In this document: piece by piece, positions 34,862-41,351 of the stretch
Layout of the letters: the number at the start of each line of letters is the position of its first letter
How positions within the stretch are numbered: position 1 is the stretch's first letter
Assembly: GCA_945903605.1 (NCBI GenBank)
Contig: CAMDOH010000020.1
Coordinates: 1 to 41,351, forward strand
Length of the DNA stretch: 41,351 nt
Reading direction: 5' to 3'
From: Akkermansia muciniphila
GTDB taxonomy: Bacteria; Verrucomicrobiota; Verrucomicrobiia; Limisphaerales; UBA1100
Translations under genes and position numbers: made by a program
The notes under the pieces: model-generated
Database searches by the model: none
Told to the model about the DNA's origin: nothing
Seen by the model: the letters and a program-made list of their open reading frames with translations, nothing else

Positions 34862-36289
34862 ATGAATCCCACTTCGAAGGACTCAACCTCATGGTGGCGC
34901 GACCTCACTCCGTACCACTGGTTTGTCTTCGCGATGGCCACGCTCGCATGGCTCTTTGATTGTCTGGACCAACAGCTTTTCCTGCTCGCTCGCAACGGCG
35001 CATTGCAGGCGCTGCTGCCGCCGGGCACCGATCCCTCGGAGGTGAAGAAATTTGGCGGCTACGCGACTTCAATCTTCGTCGCTGGCTGGGCCACGGGCGG
35101 ACTGATTTTCGGCGCGGTAGGTGATCGCTTCGGGCGCGCTCGCACACTCACATTCACCGTGCTCATCTATTCGGTTTGCACCGGCCTCTCGGCCCTGTCG
35201 GTTGGCTGGATGGATTTCGCCCTATATCGTTTCCTCACGGGGCTGGGCGTCGGCGGCGTGTTTGGTCTGGCCGTTGCACTGGTGGCCGATAGTCTGCCGG
35301 AGCGTTCACGCACGGGCGCACTCGGCACCCTGCAGGCGCTTTCAGCGGTCGGCAACATCACGGCCGGCCTCATCAGCATGGGCCTGGGCAAGCTGGGTGC
35401 GATGGGGAAGATTGATCCGAAGATGGCGTGGAAGCTGATGTTCCTTGTCGGCTCGGTGCCGGCATTTCTTTGTGTCTTTCTTCAGTGGCGATTGAAGGAA
35501 CCGGAGAGATGGGTGCAGGCGCGCGCTGCGAGTCTGACCACCGGCCTCAAGTTCGGTTCCTACGGCTCGCTTTTTGGTGAGCAACGTTGGCGCACATCGG
35601 CCATATACGGGATGCTGCTCTGCATCTCCGGCGTGATCGGCTTGTGGGGCATCGGTTTCTTCAGCCCCGAGCTGGTCGGTGATGTGATCACCAATTCACT
35701 CAAGGCAAAAGGCGTGGCTGATAATGAAATTGCCAATCAACGCAACTATTGGACCGGCGTGAACATGATCGTGCAAAACCTCGGCGCGTTCTTCGGGATG
35801 CTCGTCTTCACCAAGGTGGCGCAAACCTACGGTCGCAAGCCCGCATTCACTGCCGGATTCATCGCGGCGTTCCTTGCTACGATCGCCTACTTTCGCCTGT
35901 TCAATAGCGTGAACGATATTTGGATGAGTGCGGTGATGGGCTTCTGCCAGCTCGGCCTCTTCGCCGGGTTCGCGATTTATCTGCCGGAACTTTTCCCGCT
36001 GCGACTGCGCAGCACCGGCACGAGTTTCTGCTACAGCGCCGGTCGGTTTATCGCTGCTAGCGGGCCGATAACGATGGGCTTGCTGCAAGCCAAACTCGCA
36101 TCGACCGCAGTGGCCGCGCTCGGCCCCGATGCATTGCCTGCCGCCCAGTCCGCCGCGAAACTGGGCGCCTTCCGCGACGCCTGTTGTTATCTCAGCGTGG
36201 TTTTCCTGTTCGGTCTGGTCGCGCTCGCGTTTTTGCCGGAGACCAAAGGCCGCGCGCTGCCCGATGACACCGTGCCCGACAAGGCGTGA
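34862..36289 (+). CDS. MFS transporter (metabolite:H+ symporter-like)
   Basis: This is a 475-residue inner-membrane protein with about 12 hydrophobic helices. MFS motif A is GDRFGRART (87-95), between helices 2 and 3. RFLTGLGVGGVFGLAVALVA (123-142) is the helix 4 motif, with Arg123, followed by SLPERSRTGALG (144-155). Helix 1 has acidic residues in LFDCLDQQ (Asp33, Asp36), as in aromatic-acid and related organic-acid:H+ symporters. The second half repeats the pattern (FTKVAQTYGRKPAFTAGF) and LPELFPLRLRSTGTSFCYSA. The substrate is unknown. It is convergent with the PQQ-like gene, 10 nt away. Confidence 0.85.
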   Translation: MNPTSKDSTSWWRDLTPYHWFVFAMATLAWLFDCLDQQLFLLARNGALQALLPPGTDPSEVKKFGGYATSIFVAGWATGGLIFGAVGDRFGRARTLTFTVLIYSVCTGLSALSVGWMDFALYRFLTGLGVGGVFGLAVALVADSLPERSRTGALGTLQALSAVGNITAGLISMGLGKLGAMGKIDPKMAWKLMFLVGSVPAFLCVFLQWRLKEPERWVQARAASLTTGLKFGSYGSLFGEQRWRTSAIYGMLLCISGVIGLWGIGFFSPELVGDVITNSLKAKGVADNEIANQRNYWTGVNMIVQNLGAFFGMLVFTKVAQTYGRKPAFTAGFIAAFLATIAYFRLFNSVNDIWMSAVMGFCQLGLFAGFAIYLPELFPLRLRSTGTSFCYSAGRFIAASGPITMGLLQAKLASTAVAALGPDALPAAQSAAKLGAFRDACCYLSVVFLFGLVALAFLPETKGRALPDDTVPDKA

Positions 36290-36299
36290 AGCGCGAAAC

Positions 36300-37646
36300 T
36301 CACTTTGCGAATTTGAGGCAGACCAATGTGTCTTCGCTGCGAAGATAGAGTTTCTTGCGTGAAAGAATCGGGGCAGCCCAGCAAGGGTAGTTGAGTTGTG
36401 GCACTTGCCAGCGAGCAAGCTCTTCGGGTTTCTTCGAGTTCAACTTGAACAGGCCCAGCAGACCGCCTTCGCCGAGCACAATCAATTTCCCATCCGCCAT
36501 GATTGCCGAGCCGCGCCCATAGACATTCGGTTGCTTGCTGCTGTGTGAGCGCCAACTTTCGTCTCGTTCCCAAGCGACTTTGCCGGTCGCAAATTCAACA
36601 CAGCGGAATGAGGCATCGGGTTCGTTGCGTCCACTGAAGGCGTAAAGAAAACCATTGTGATAGATCGGCGTGGTCCAATGAATCTCCAGCGCTCGCCCCG
36701 CCCACGCTTGTGTGAATGTTTTGTTGCCCGGTTTCACATCGAGCAGGAAAGATCCGACGCCGTTATAAGCCGCCGAGCAAAAGACCGAGTTGCCGATCAC
36801 GACGGGGTTGGCCGCGTTGACGGATTCATTCACCTGCGAGCGAAACCAGCGGCTGAAATGCACTGTGCCATTAGTCGGGTTGAGCGCAACGAGTCCCTGC
36901 CGCATCAGCGCGAACACGACGCGTTCGCCATTGACGGTCGCCGCAACCGGCGTGGCGTAGCTAGCCTGCTTGTCCCAAGTTCGCCATTGAACTTCTCGGT
37001 CACCCGGCCAACCGATCATCGGCTGACCCTCCCAGTTTTTCTTGCCGACGTTTTCCCAAATCGTTTTGCCAGTTTTCAGGTTGAAAGCGACAACGCCGGA
37101 ATTCGGCTGTCCTCCAATCAAAACAATCAGTGTGTCGTTCTCGATGATGGGCGTTGCGCCGACACCGAAAAAAGCCTCGGGCACATCGAAGTCCTTTGCC
37201 GTGTCGCGTTGCCAAACAAATTTGCCGGACTCCAATTCCAAGCAGAGCAGTTTGCCTTCCGCCCCGAAAGTGTAGCAGTGGGTTTGAGTGAGCAACGGCG
37301 TGCAACGCGGCCCATTGTTGTAGCCAAAAGGGTCGATGTAACTCGTCGGGTACGCATATTTCCAAATGGCCTTGCCCACTTCGGCATCGAACGCTTCGAC
37401 AATCTCCTCATTTTTGATCCGGTGATGAAGTACGAGCAGACCTTTGCTGATGGACGGCGCACTGTACCCGGTGCCGACAGTTTTCTTCCAAGCCATTTCA
37501 GGGCCGCTGGCCGGCCACTTGTCGATCAGCGCGATTTCGGTTGAGGTGCCATTGGCGCGTGGACCAAGAAACTGCGGCCATTCCAAATCATTGCTTGCAG
37601 CGACTAATGGCAGCCAGGAGAGAAGCAGTGCTGTCGGTATGCGCAT
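36300..37646 (-). CDS. Secreted PQQ-like beta-propeller protein (paralogue 1)
   Basis: I use ATG 37646, which gives 448 residues starting with a signal peptide (MRIPTALLLSWLPLVAASND). A longer frame up to 37847 would overlap the upstream gene and lack a signal. The mature part begins LEWPQFLGPRANGTS and has repeats of the YxFGAEGKLLCLELESGKFV type (WD-like blades ending in G-K-x-x-W). It resembles the PQQ-binding-like propellers common in planctomycetes and Verrucomicrobiota. No catalytic residues of quinoprotein dehydrogenases are evident, so a scaffold or binding role in the periplasm is more likely. It begins 1 nt after the SMP-30 gene stop. Confidence 0.85.
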   Translation of the reverse strand: MRIPTALLLSWLPLVAASNDLEWPQFLGPRANGTSTEIALIDKWPASGPEMAWKKTVGTGYSAPSISKGLLVLHHRIKNEEIVEAFDAEVGKAIWKYAYPTSYIDPFGYNNGPRCTPLLTQTHCYTFGAEGKLLCLELESGKFVWQRDTAKDFDVPEAFFGVGATPIIENDTLIVLIGGQPNSGVVAFNLKTGKTIWENVGKKNWEGQPMIGWPGDREVQWRTWDKQASYATPVAATVNGERVVFALMRQGLVALNPTNGTVHFSRWFRSQVNESVNAANPVVIGNSVFCSAAYNGVGSFLLDVKPGNKTFTQAWAGRALEIHWTTPIYHNGFLYAFSGRNEPDASFRCVEFATGKVAWERDESWRSHSSKQPNVYGRGSAIMADGKLIVLGEGGLLGLFKLNSKKPEELARWQVPQLNYPCWAAPILSRKKLYLRSEDTLVCLKFAK

Positions 37647-37647
37647 G

Positions 37648-38754
37648 TTAGAATCCGATCCCCTTGGTTTTGGTTTTGATTCGGCAGAGGTACATGTCGG
37701 CGGTGATATACAACACGGTGCCGTCATCGCCCCAACTGCAATTGGCCGTGGCTTCACCGGTGTGAATGGTACCGAGGTGGTTGCCTGCAGGATTGAAAAC
37801 GAGCACGCCGCCGGGACCTGTGGCGAAGAGGTTTCCCGCCCGGTCAACTTTCATTCCGTCGGGCAATCCTTTCATCCCTCTCTTCACGAATGGAGTGGCG
37901 TCGAACAGAACACGGCTCTTGCCGAGTTTGCCGTCGTCGAGGACTTCATAGGCCATCCAAACCGCACGGTTGGGATCGGAGTTCGCAACGTAAAGAGTTT
38001 TCTGATCCGGCGAAAACGCGATGCCGTTCGGTCGCGACATTTTATCGGTGAGCAGTGTGACGGTCCCGTCTTTGGAGAGTCGATAAACGCCTTGGTGCGC
38101 GATTTCCTTGGCGGGGTCGTAGATGTTCTTTTCAAGCCCGTACGGCGGGTCTGTGAAATAGAGGTCACCGTTCTTGTGAAAGCAGGCATCGTTTGGACTG
38201 TTCAAACGGCGGCCATCAAATCTCTCGGCGAGCGTCGTGAATTTCGAGTCGGGTTTATCCAATGTCGAATCGAGTCGGGCAATGCGGCGGTCACCATGCT
38301 GGCAAAGCACGAGGCGCCCCTGCGGATCGAGCAAAAGTCCGTTCGAGCCGATTTCGCCTGAGCGTGGTTTGCTGCCTGTGTAACCGGAAGGAAACAGAAA
38401 TGGCTTGAGACCGTTCGTTGCGTCCCATCGATACACGCGGTTTGGCAGAATATCAGAGAAGAGGAGGTAGTTGCCATTGGCGACCCAAACAGGGCCTTCG
38501 GTCCAATCAAAACCCTGAGCGAGTTTTTCAATCCGTGCGCCCGGCGCGATCAACGAATCGAGTGCCGGATCGAGTCGCCACAAAGTGCCGAGTGTGCCCG
38601 TCGCATGGGTCGGCGAATAATTTGGCGGAATGTTCGAGATCGGATAGGTCGAAGATGTGATGTGCGGGGCAGGGGCCGGTCCCTGACAAGCAGTGAAACA
38701 CAACGATGAAAACAACAGGGCAGATGCAACGGGTTTGCTCGACTTCAGAATCAT
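37648..38754 (-). CDS. SMP-30/gluconolactonase-family lipoprotein
   Basis: The 368 residues start with a signal ending SSLCFTAC-Q, so Cys23 is a probable lipidation site, though -3 is Phe rather than Leu. The rest is a six-bladed propeller of the SMP-30 family with DWTEGPVW (Glu86), RRLNSPNDACF (Asn185, Asn188), FTDPPYG, SRPNGIAFSPD (Asn243) and LPDGMKVDRAG, which give the metal and substrate site. Family members hydrolyse sugar lactones; the true substrate here is not known. It lies between two PQQ-like paralogues, 45 nt after the upstream one and 1 nt before the next. Confidence 0.87.
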   Translation of the reverse strand: MILKSSKPVASALLFSSLCFTACQGPAPAPHITSSTYPISNIPPNYSPTHATGTLGTLWRLDPALDSLIAPGARIEKLAQGFDWTEGPVWVANGNYLLFSDILPNRVYRWDATNGLKPFLFPSGYTGSKPRSGEIGSNGLLLDPQGRLVLCQHGDRRIARLDSTLDKPDSKFTTLAERFDGRRLNSPNDACFHKNGDLYFTDPPYGLEKNIYDPAKEIAHQGVYRLSKDGTVTLLTDKMSRPNGIAFSPDQKTLYVANSDPNRAVWMAYEVLDDGKLGKSRVLFDATPFVKRGMKGLPDGMKVDRAGNLFATGPGGVLVFNPAGNHLGTIHTGEATANCSWGDDGTVLYITADMYLCRIKTKTKGIGF

Positions 38755-38799
38755 AGCGACGCTGTTTGAGGATGAGAGATGTCTGAAATGCGCGCAAGA

Positions 38800-40044
38800 C
38801 TATCTCAGGCGATCCGTGCCAGATTGAAGCTCCACGCAGACGAGCCGCTTGGGGTCGCGTGCAAAAAACCTGCCGCCAGCAAGCGCAGGATGTGAACGCT
38901 GGCCCAAGCCCAAAATCTGCGCGCGACCGGTTTCCTTAAAACCATCCGGCGTGGCCGCGACGCGCACCAACTCCCCTTTGTCGGTGAGCAGCAGCAGTTG
39001 GTCGCCCGCCAGCGTGAGGCTCGCGCCGCCAAAGCCATCACGCGACCAGCGCAGTTTGCCGGTCTTGAGTTCCACACAACGCAGCGCTGGGGCAGGGCCG
39101 GTGTCCACGCGGCCGTGCAGGCCGTAAAGAAATCCGCCGCGCTCGATGCAGGAGGCGTATTGGGAAGAGAGAATGTCATCGCTCGTCCAGAGTTTCTCGA
39201 ATGTGCCGCCCTTGAAAATCAACGCGGCTGCGCCTGCGCCGTAGCTGGCGGTGATGAAAACCGTGTCGCCAGCGACGAGCGGCGCCGCTCCGCTCACCGA
39301 GGCGCGCATCGTGGGCGCCCAATCGAGTTGGAAACGGACGGCGCCATTGGCCGGATCCAGCGAAAAGAATTTGTTGCGCGCCAGAAAAAGCGCGTGCCGT
39401 TTGCCGCCCACCATCGCGGCCACGGGCGAGGAGTAGCTGGCCTCGTCATCGGTGGACTTCCAGAGCACTTTGCCGTTGCCAGTGTCAAAAGCCACGATGC
39501 CTGCGCTGTCTGCCCCGCCGATATTCAGGATCACCGTGCGGCCTTCCACGAGCGGCGAACTGGCCATCCCAAAAAAAGATTTGGCCGGGCGGAATTCCTT
39601 TTGCGTCTGCACCGTCCACAGTTTTTTGCCGGTGGCCAGATCCAGGGCGTGCAGCGTGCCTTCGGCGCCGTAAGTGAAAACGCTGCCGTCGGCGATGGCG
39701 GGCGTGGCGCGCGGGCCGGGGTCAAAACCAAATTGATCGACGTAGGCGGTGGGATAGGCAGTGCGCCATTTGTGTTTGCCCGTTGCCGCATCGAGGCATT
39801 CGACGACTTCCTCTGTGCCCTCGCGATGAAAGAGGATGAGCCTGTCACCGGCGACCACAGGCCCGCTGAAGCCCTCGCCCACTTTGCGCTGCCACAGTAC
39901 GGCCGGGCCATCCTGGGGCCATGCGCCGGCGAGCTTCATTTCTGCGGCGACCCCATTGCGCGTGGGGCCAAGAAACTGCGGCCAGTCTTGCGCCTGCAGG
40001 GTCGAGAGGACGAGGATTGCGGAAATCAGAATGAGCCGGTTCAT
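38800..40044 (-). CDS. Secreted PQQ-like beta-propeller protein (paralogue 2)
   Basis: The 414 residues start with a signal peptide (MNRLILISAILVLSTLQAQD), then WPQFLGPTRNGVAAE. Blades carry LDAATGKHKWRTAYPTAYVD, FDPGPRATPAI, TYGAEGTLHALDLATGKKLW. It is clearly a paralogue of the product of 36300-37646, with the same order of motifs (WPQFLGP, YPTxYxDxFG, GPRxTP, YGAEG, SFFGMASSP versus AFFGVGATP). Its ATG overlaps the GNAT gene stop in ATGA, so the two are translationally coupled. Function beyond a periplasmic propeller is unknown. Confidence 0.85.
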   Translation of the reverse strand: MNRLILISAILVLSTLQAQDWPQFLGPTRNGVAAEMKLAGAWPQDGPAVLWQRKVGEGFSGPVVAGDRLILFHREGTEEVVECLDAATGKHKWRTAYPTAYVDQFGFDPGPRATPAIADGSVFTYGAEGTLHALDLATGKKLWTVQTQKEFRPAKSFFGMASSPLVEGRTVILNIGGADSAGIVAFDTGNGKVLWKSTDDEASYSSPVAAMVGGKRHALFLARNKFFSLDPANGAVRFQLDWAPTMRASVSGAAPLVAGDTVFITASYGAGAAALIFKGGTFEKLWTSDDILSSQYASCIERGGFLYGLHGRVDTGPAPALRCVELKTGKLRWSRDGFGGASLTLAGDQLLLLTDKGELVRVAATPDGFKETGRAQILGLGQRSHPALAGGRFFARDPKRLVCVELQSGTDRLR

Positions 40045-40622
40045 CCCATGCCAGCGTATTCTTCGTCCGTTTTCAAATCGAGACCCATGAGAATGTAATC
40101 GTGAGTGACGGCCTGCATGTCCTGTACGTAATCAGGGAGCCGGACCATTTCACAGAATCCGATCATGGCAAACAGTTTCATCGCGCCTTCCTGTTTGCCG
40201 ATGAATTCGGCCTCAATCTTTTTCAGGCCGCTGGCCCGTGCCAGCTCAAGGAGTCTTTCGATGAGCGCGGCGGCGATTCCGCTGCCGCGAAAATCTGGCA
40301 GTACACTGACGCTGACTCGGCCGATGTGTCGCCGCCAACCGCCGAGTTTCTGGTGCAACGTAGCCACGCCGGCGATTCTGCCTTTATCGACCGCGAGTAA
40401 AGGGAGATTATGGCCCAGATCGATTTGAGTGCACCAAGTGCGGATCACTTCAGGCTCGGTGACTTTGTGTTTGCTGAACATCAACTCTTGGTGCGGTAGA
40501 GAGCGGAAGAATTGCAGTAGCGCCGCTTCATCACTCTTGTCGAGTGGGCGAAGGCTCAGCTCGCGGCCATCTTTCGCTGTGAAGGTTTTTGGATGTTGTT
40601 CCAATGCGACTTCGAGTGACAT
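40041..40622 (-). CDS. GNAT-family N-acetyltransferase
   Basis: This 193-residue cytoplasmic enzyme would transfer an acetyl group from acetyl-CoA to an unknown amine. The N-terminal part is LSLRPLDKSDEAALLQFFRS (about 22-41). The acetyl-CoA motif is VSVLPDFRGSGIAAALIERL (105-124, with R112-G113-x-G115-I-A117). Then come EAEFIGKQEGAMKLFAMIGF and DYILMGLDL. It sits in a minus-strand operon with secreted proteins, 18 nt after the unknown membrane protein and overlapping the next gene by 4 nt. The link between the acetyltransferase and the secreted proteins is not clear. Confidence 0.85.
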   Translation of the reverse strand: MSLEVALEQHPKTFTAKDGRELSLRPLDKSDEAALLQFFRSLPHQELMFSKHKVTEPEVIRTWCTQIDLGHNLPLLAVDKGRIAGVATLHQKLGGWRRHIGRVSVSVLPDFRGSGIAAALIERLLELARASGLKKIEAEFIGKQEGAMKLFAMIGFCEMVRLPDYVQDMQAVTHDYILMGLDLKTDEEYAGMG

Positions 40623-40640
40623 GGCTATTGTGGTTTGGGT

Positions 40641-41351
40641 TTAGTTTCGCGGGATAACTTTCAATTCGCCTGCGATTCCGACATGAAAATTCGCCGGCAA
40701 CTCACGCAGATGGATAGGCGAAACGCTCCATCGCGAGGCTAATTCCTGCAGGCGCGTTGTGTTGTCAGTGAGGTTTTGTCGCTCGGTAAATGTCAGCTCT
40801 TCCAGCGTGCGGCCAATTGGACTGAGGTCGAGTTTTAAGTCGTTTTCAGCTTTGGTAACTTTGCCCTGATTCCACAGGCAACCGTCCGTCCAGGCATATC
40901 CACGTTGAATCCTGCCAAGAACTGCGTTGCCCCAAGCATGATGATCAAGTGCGGTGCGCGAATGAAAATAACAAACCTCGCCCAAGGAAAGACTCAGCCG
41001 CACCAGCAGATGGTAAATCTCGTCCACGTCACGTTCAGGAACAGGCAGGCCGGGGCCGACGACCAGTGTCCATCCCCGAACTGGCGGCGTGATGAAAAGA
41101 TGATTGTCGTCCTGCGATTGCATTCCTTCCTGACACGAGCAGGGACGCGCGTTGTTGAGCCGCAGCGCATCTTGAACCGCTCTCGGATTTGCGCAATGAA
41201 CCGCCAGCCAGGTTTCTGGCAATTCCACAGCGAGTTTACGGGAGCGGATAGAAGATCTGCGGACGACAGATCGCTGAAGATGCCTTCGAGTGAATAGATA
41301 AAAAAAACCACCCACCGCTGTGATCCCCAGAATCAGCCCGAGAAGAATTCC
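40641..41351 (-). CDS. Membrane-anchored protein of unknown function (5' end outside window)
   Basis: The frame is open to the right edge, giving 236 residues with the N-terminus cut. The first visible residues form a hydrophobic helix (GILLGLILGITAVGGFFYLF), then a basic stretch (TRRHLQRSVVRRSSIRSR). A soluble part follows: ETWLAVHCANPRAVQDALRL, ARPCSCQEGM, FITPPVRGWTLVVGPGLPVP and GEVCYFHSRTALDHHAWGNA. I do not recognise the family. The GTG at 41315 is not the real start, since the helix runs through it. It heads the visible minus-strand operon, 18 nt before the GNAT gene. Confidence 0.7.
   Translation of the reverse strand, partial: GILLGLILGITAVGGFFYLFTRRHLQRSVVRRSSIRSRKLAVELPETWLAVHCANPRAVQDALRLNNARPCSCQEGMQSQDDNHLFITPPVRGWTLVVGPGLPVPERDVDEIYHLLVRLSLSLGEVCYFHSRTALDHHAWGNAVLGRIQRGYAWTDGCLWNQGKVTKAENDLKLDLSPIGRTLEELTFTERQNLTDNTTRLQELASRWSVSPIHLRELPANFHVGIAGELKVIPRN

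Noticed and set aside
37647-37847. Longer N-terminus for the PQQ-like protein of 36300-37646
   Set aside because: It would overlap the SMP-30 gene in another frame and hide the signal peptide that starts at 37646.
37444-38361. Plus-strand open frame of 305 codons opposite the SMP-30 and PQQ-like genes
   Set aside because: The minus-strand genes have signal peptides, motifs and operon spacing; the plus-strand product resembles nothing and is an antisense shadow.
38998-40098. Plus-strand open frame of 366 codons opposite PQQ-like paralogue 2
   Set aside because: Same reason: high-GC shadow frame of a well-supported minus-strand gene.
1-41351. Search for CRISPR arrays, insertion sequences, att sites, toxin-antitoxin pairs and rRNA
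   Set aside because: No regularly spaced repeats, transposase motifs, target-site duplications or rRNA sequence were seen; the tRNA genes show no duplicated 3' ends that would mark an integrated element.

Overview
The window is a chromosomal segment of a PVC-group bacterium, most likely a Verrucomicrobiota member related to Pedosphaera/Limisphaera. This is inferred from four things: the order tRNA-Thr, tuf, tRNA-Trp, secE, nusG, rplK-A-J-L, rpoB, rpoC (also the order in chlamydiae); RNase HIII; an ECF sigma factor followed by a one-helix membrane protein; and PQQ-type beta-propeller and SMP-30 secreted proteins at the right edge. I see no phage, insertion sequence, integron, CRISPR array or rRNA gene.

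Layout. (1) 1-3710: the 3' end of an ECF sigma factor gene, its membrane partner, mutY on the minus strand and rnhC. (2) 3722-16654: promoter candidate, tRNA-Thr, tuf, tRNA-Trp, tRNA-Ser, secE, nusG, L11, L1, L10, L7/L12, rpoB, rpoC. (3) 16683-34776: one fused str-S10-spc-alpha supercluster, rpsL to rplQ, about 18 kb on one strand. It starts at a good promoter match and ends at a textbook intrinsic terminator. It carries S12, S7, EF-G, S10, L3, L4, L23, L2, S19, L22, S3, L16, L29, S17, L14, L24, L5, S14, S8, L6, L18, S5, L15, SecY, methionine aminopeptidase, an IF-1-like protein, L36, S13, S11, S4, RpoA and L17. Missing relative to the E. coli order are tuf after fusA and rpmD (L30) between rpsE and rplO; adk, which many other bacteria carry between secY and map, is also absent. 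(4) 34862-41351: an MFS transporter on the plus strand, facing a compact minus-strand operon. That operon reads, in transcription order, membrane-anchored unknown protein (cut by the window edge), GNAT acetyltransferase, PQQ-like propeller protein, SMP-30 lipoprotein, second PQQ-like propeller protein.

How the genes work together. Regions 2 and 3 encode most of the transcription core (alpha, beta, beta', NusG), about half the ribosomal proteins, both elongation GTPases, an initiation factor, the SecYE channel and N-terminal Met removal, so this is the main growth-rate locus. Gene spacing is so tight that the E. coli leader sites for L1, L10, L4, S8, S7 and S4 have no room in their usual places. 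Structured non-coding RNA lies instead in the rplJ-rplL gap, the rplL-rpoB gap, between rpsG and fusA, and between rpsD and rpoA.

I found no clearly new multi-gene system. The observations most worth following up are an EF-Tu with a rebuilt switch I loop, a divergent IF-1 overlapping map by 40 nt, an intrinsic-terminator structure 16 nt before the fusA start, a tRNA-Ser ending 7 nt before secE, and low-complexity extensions on S11, S5 and L23. Function calls rest on motifs read by eye; no database search was run.
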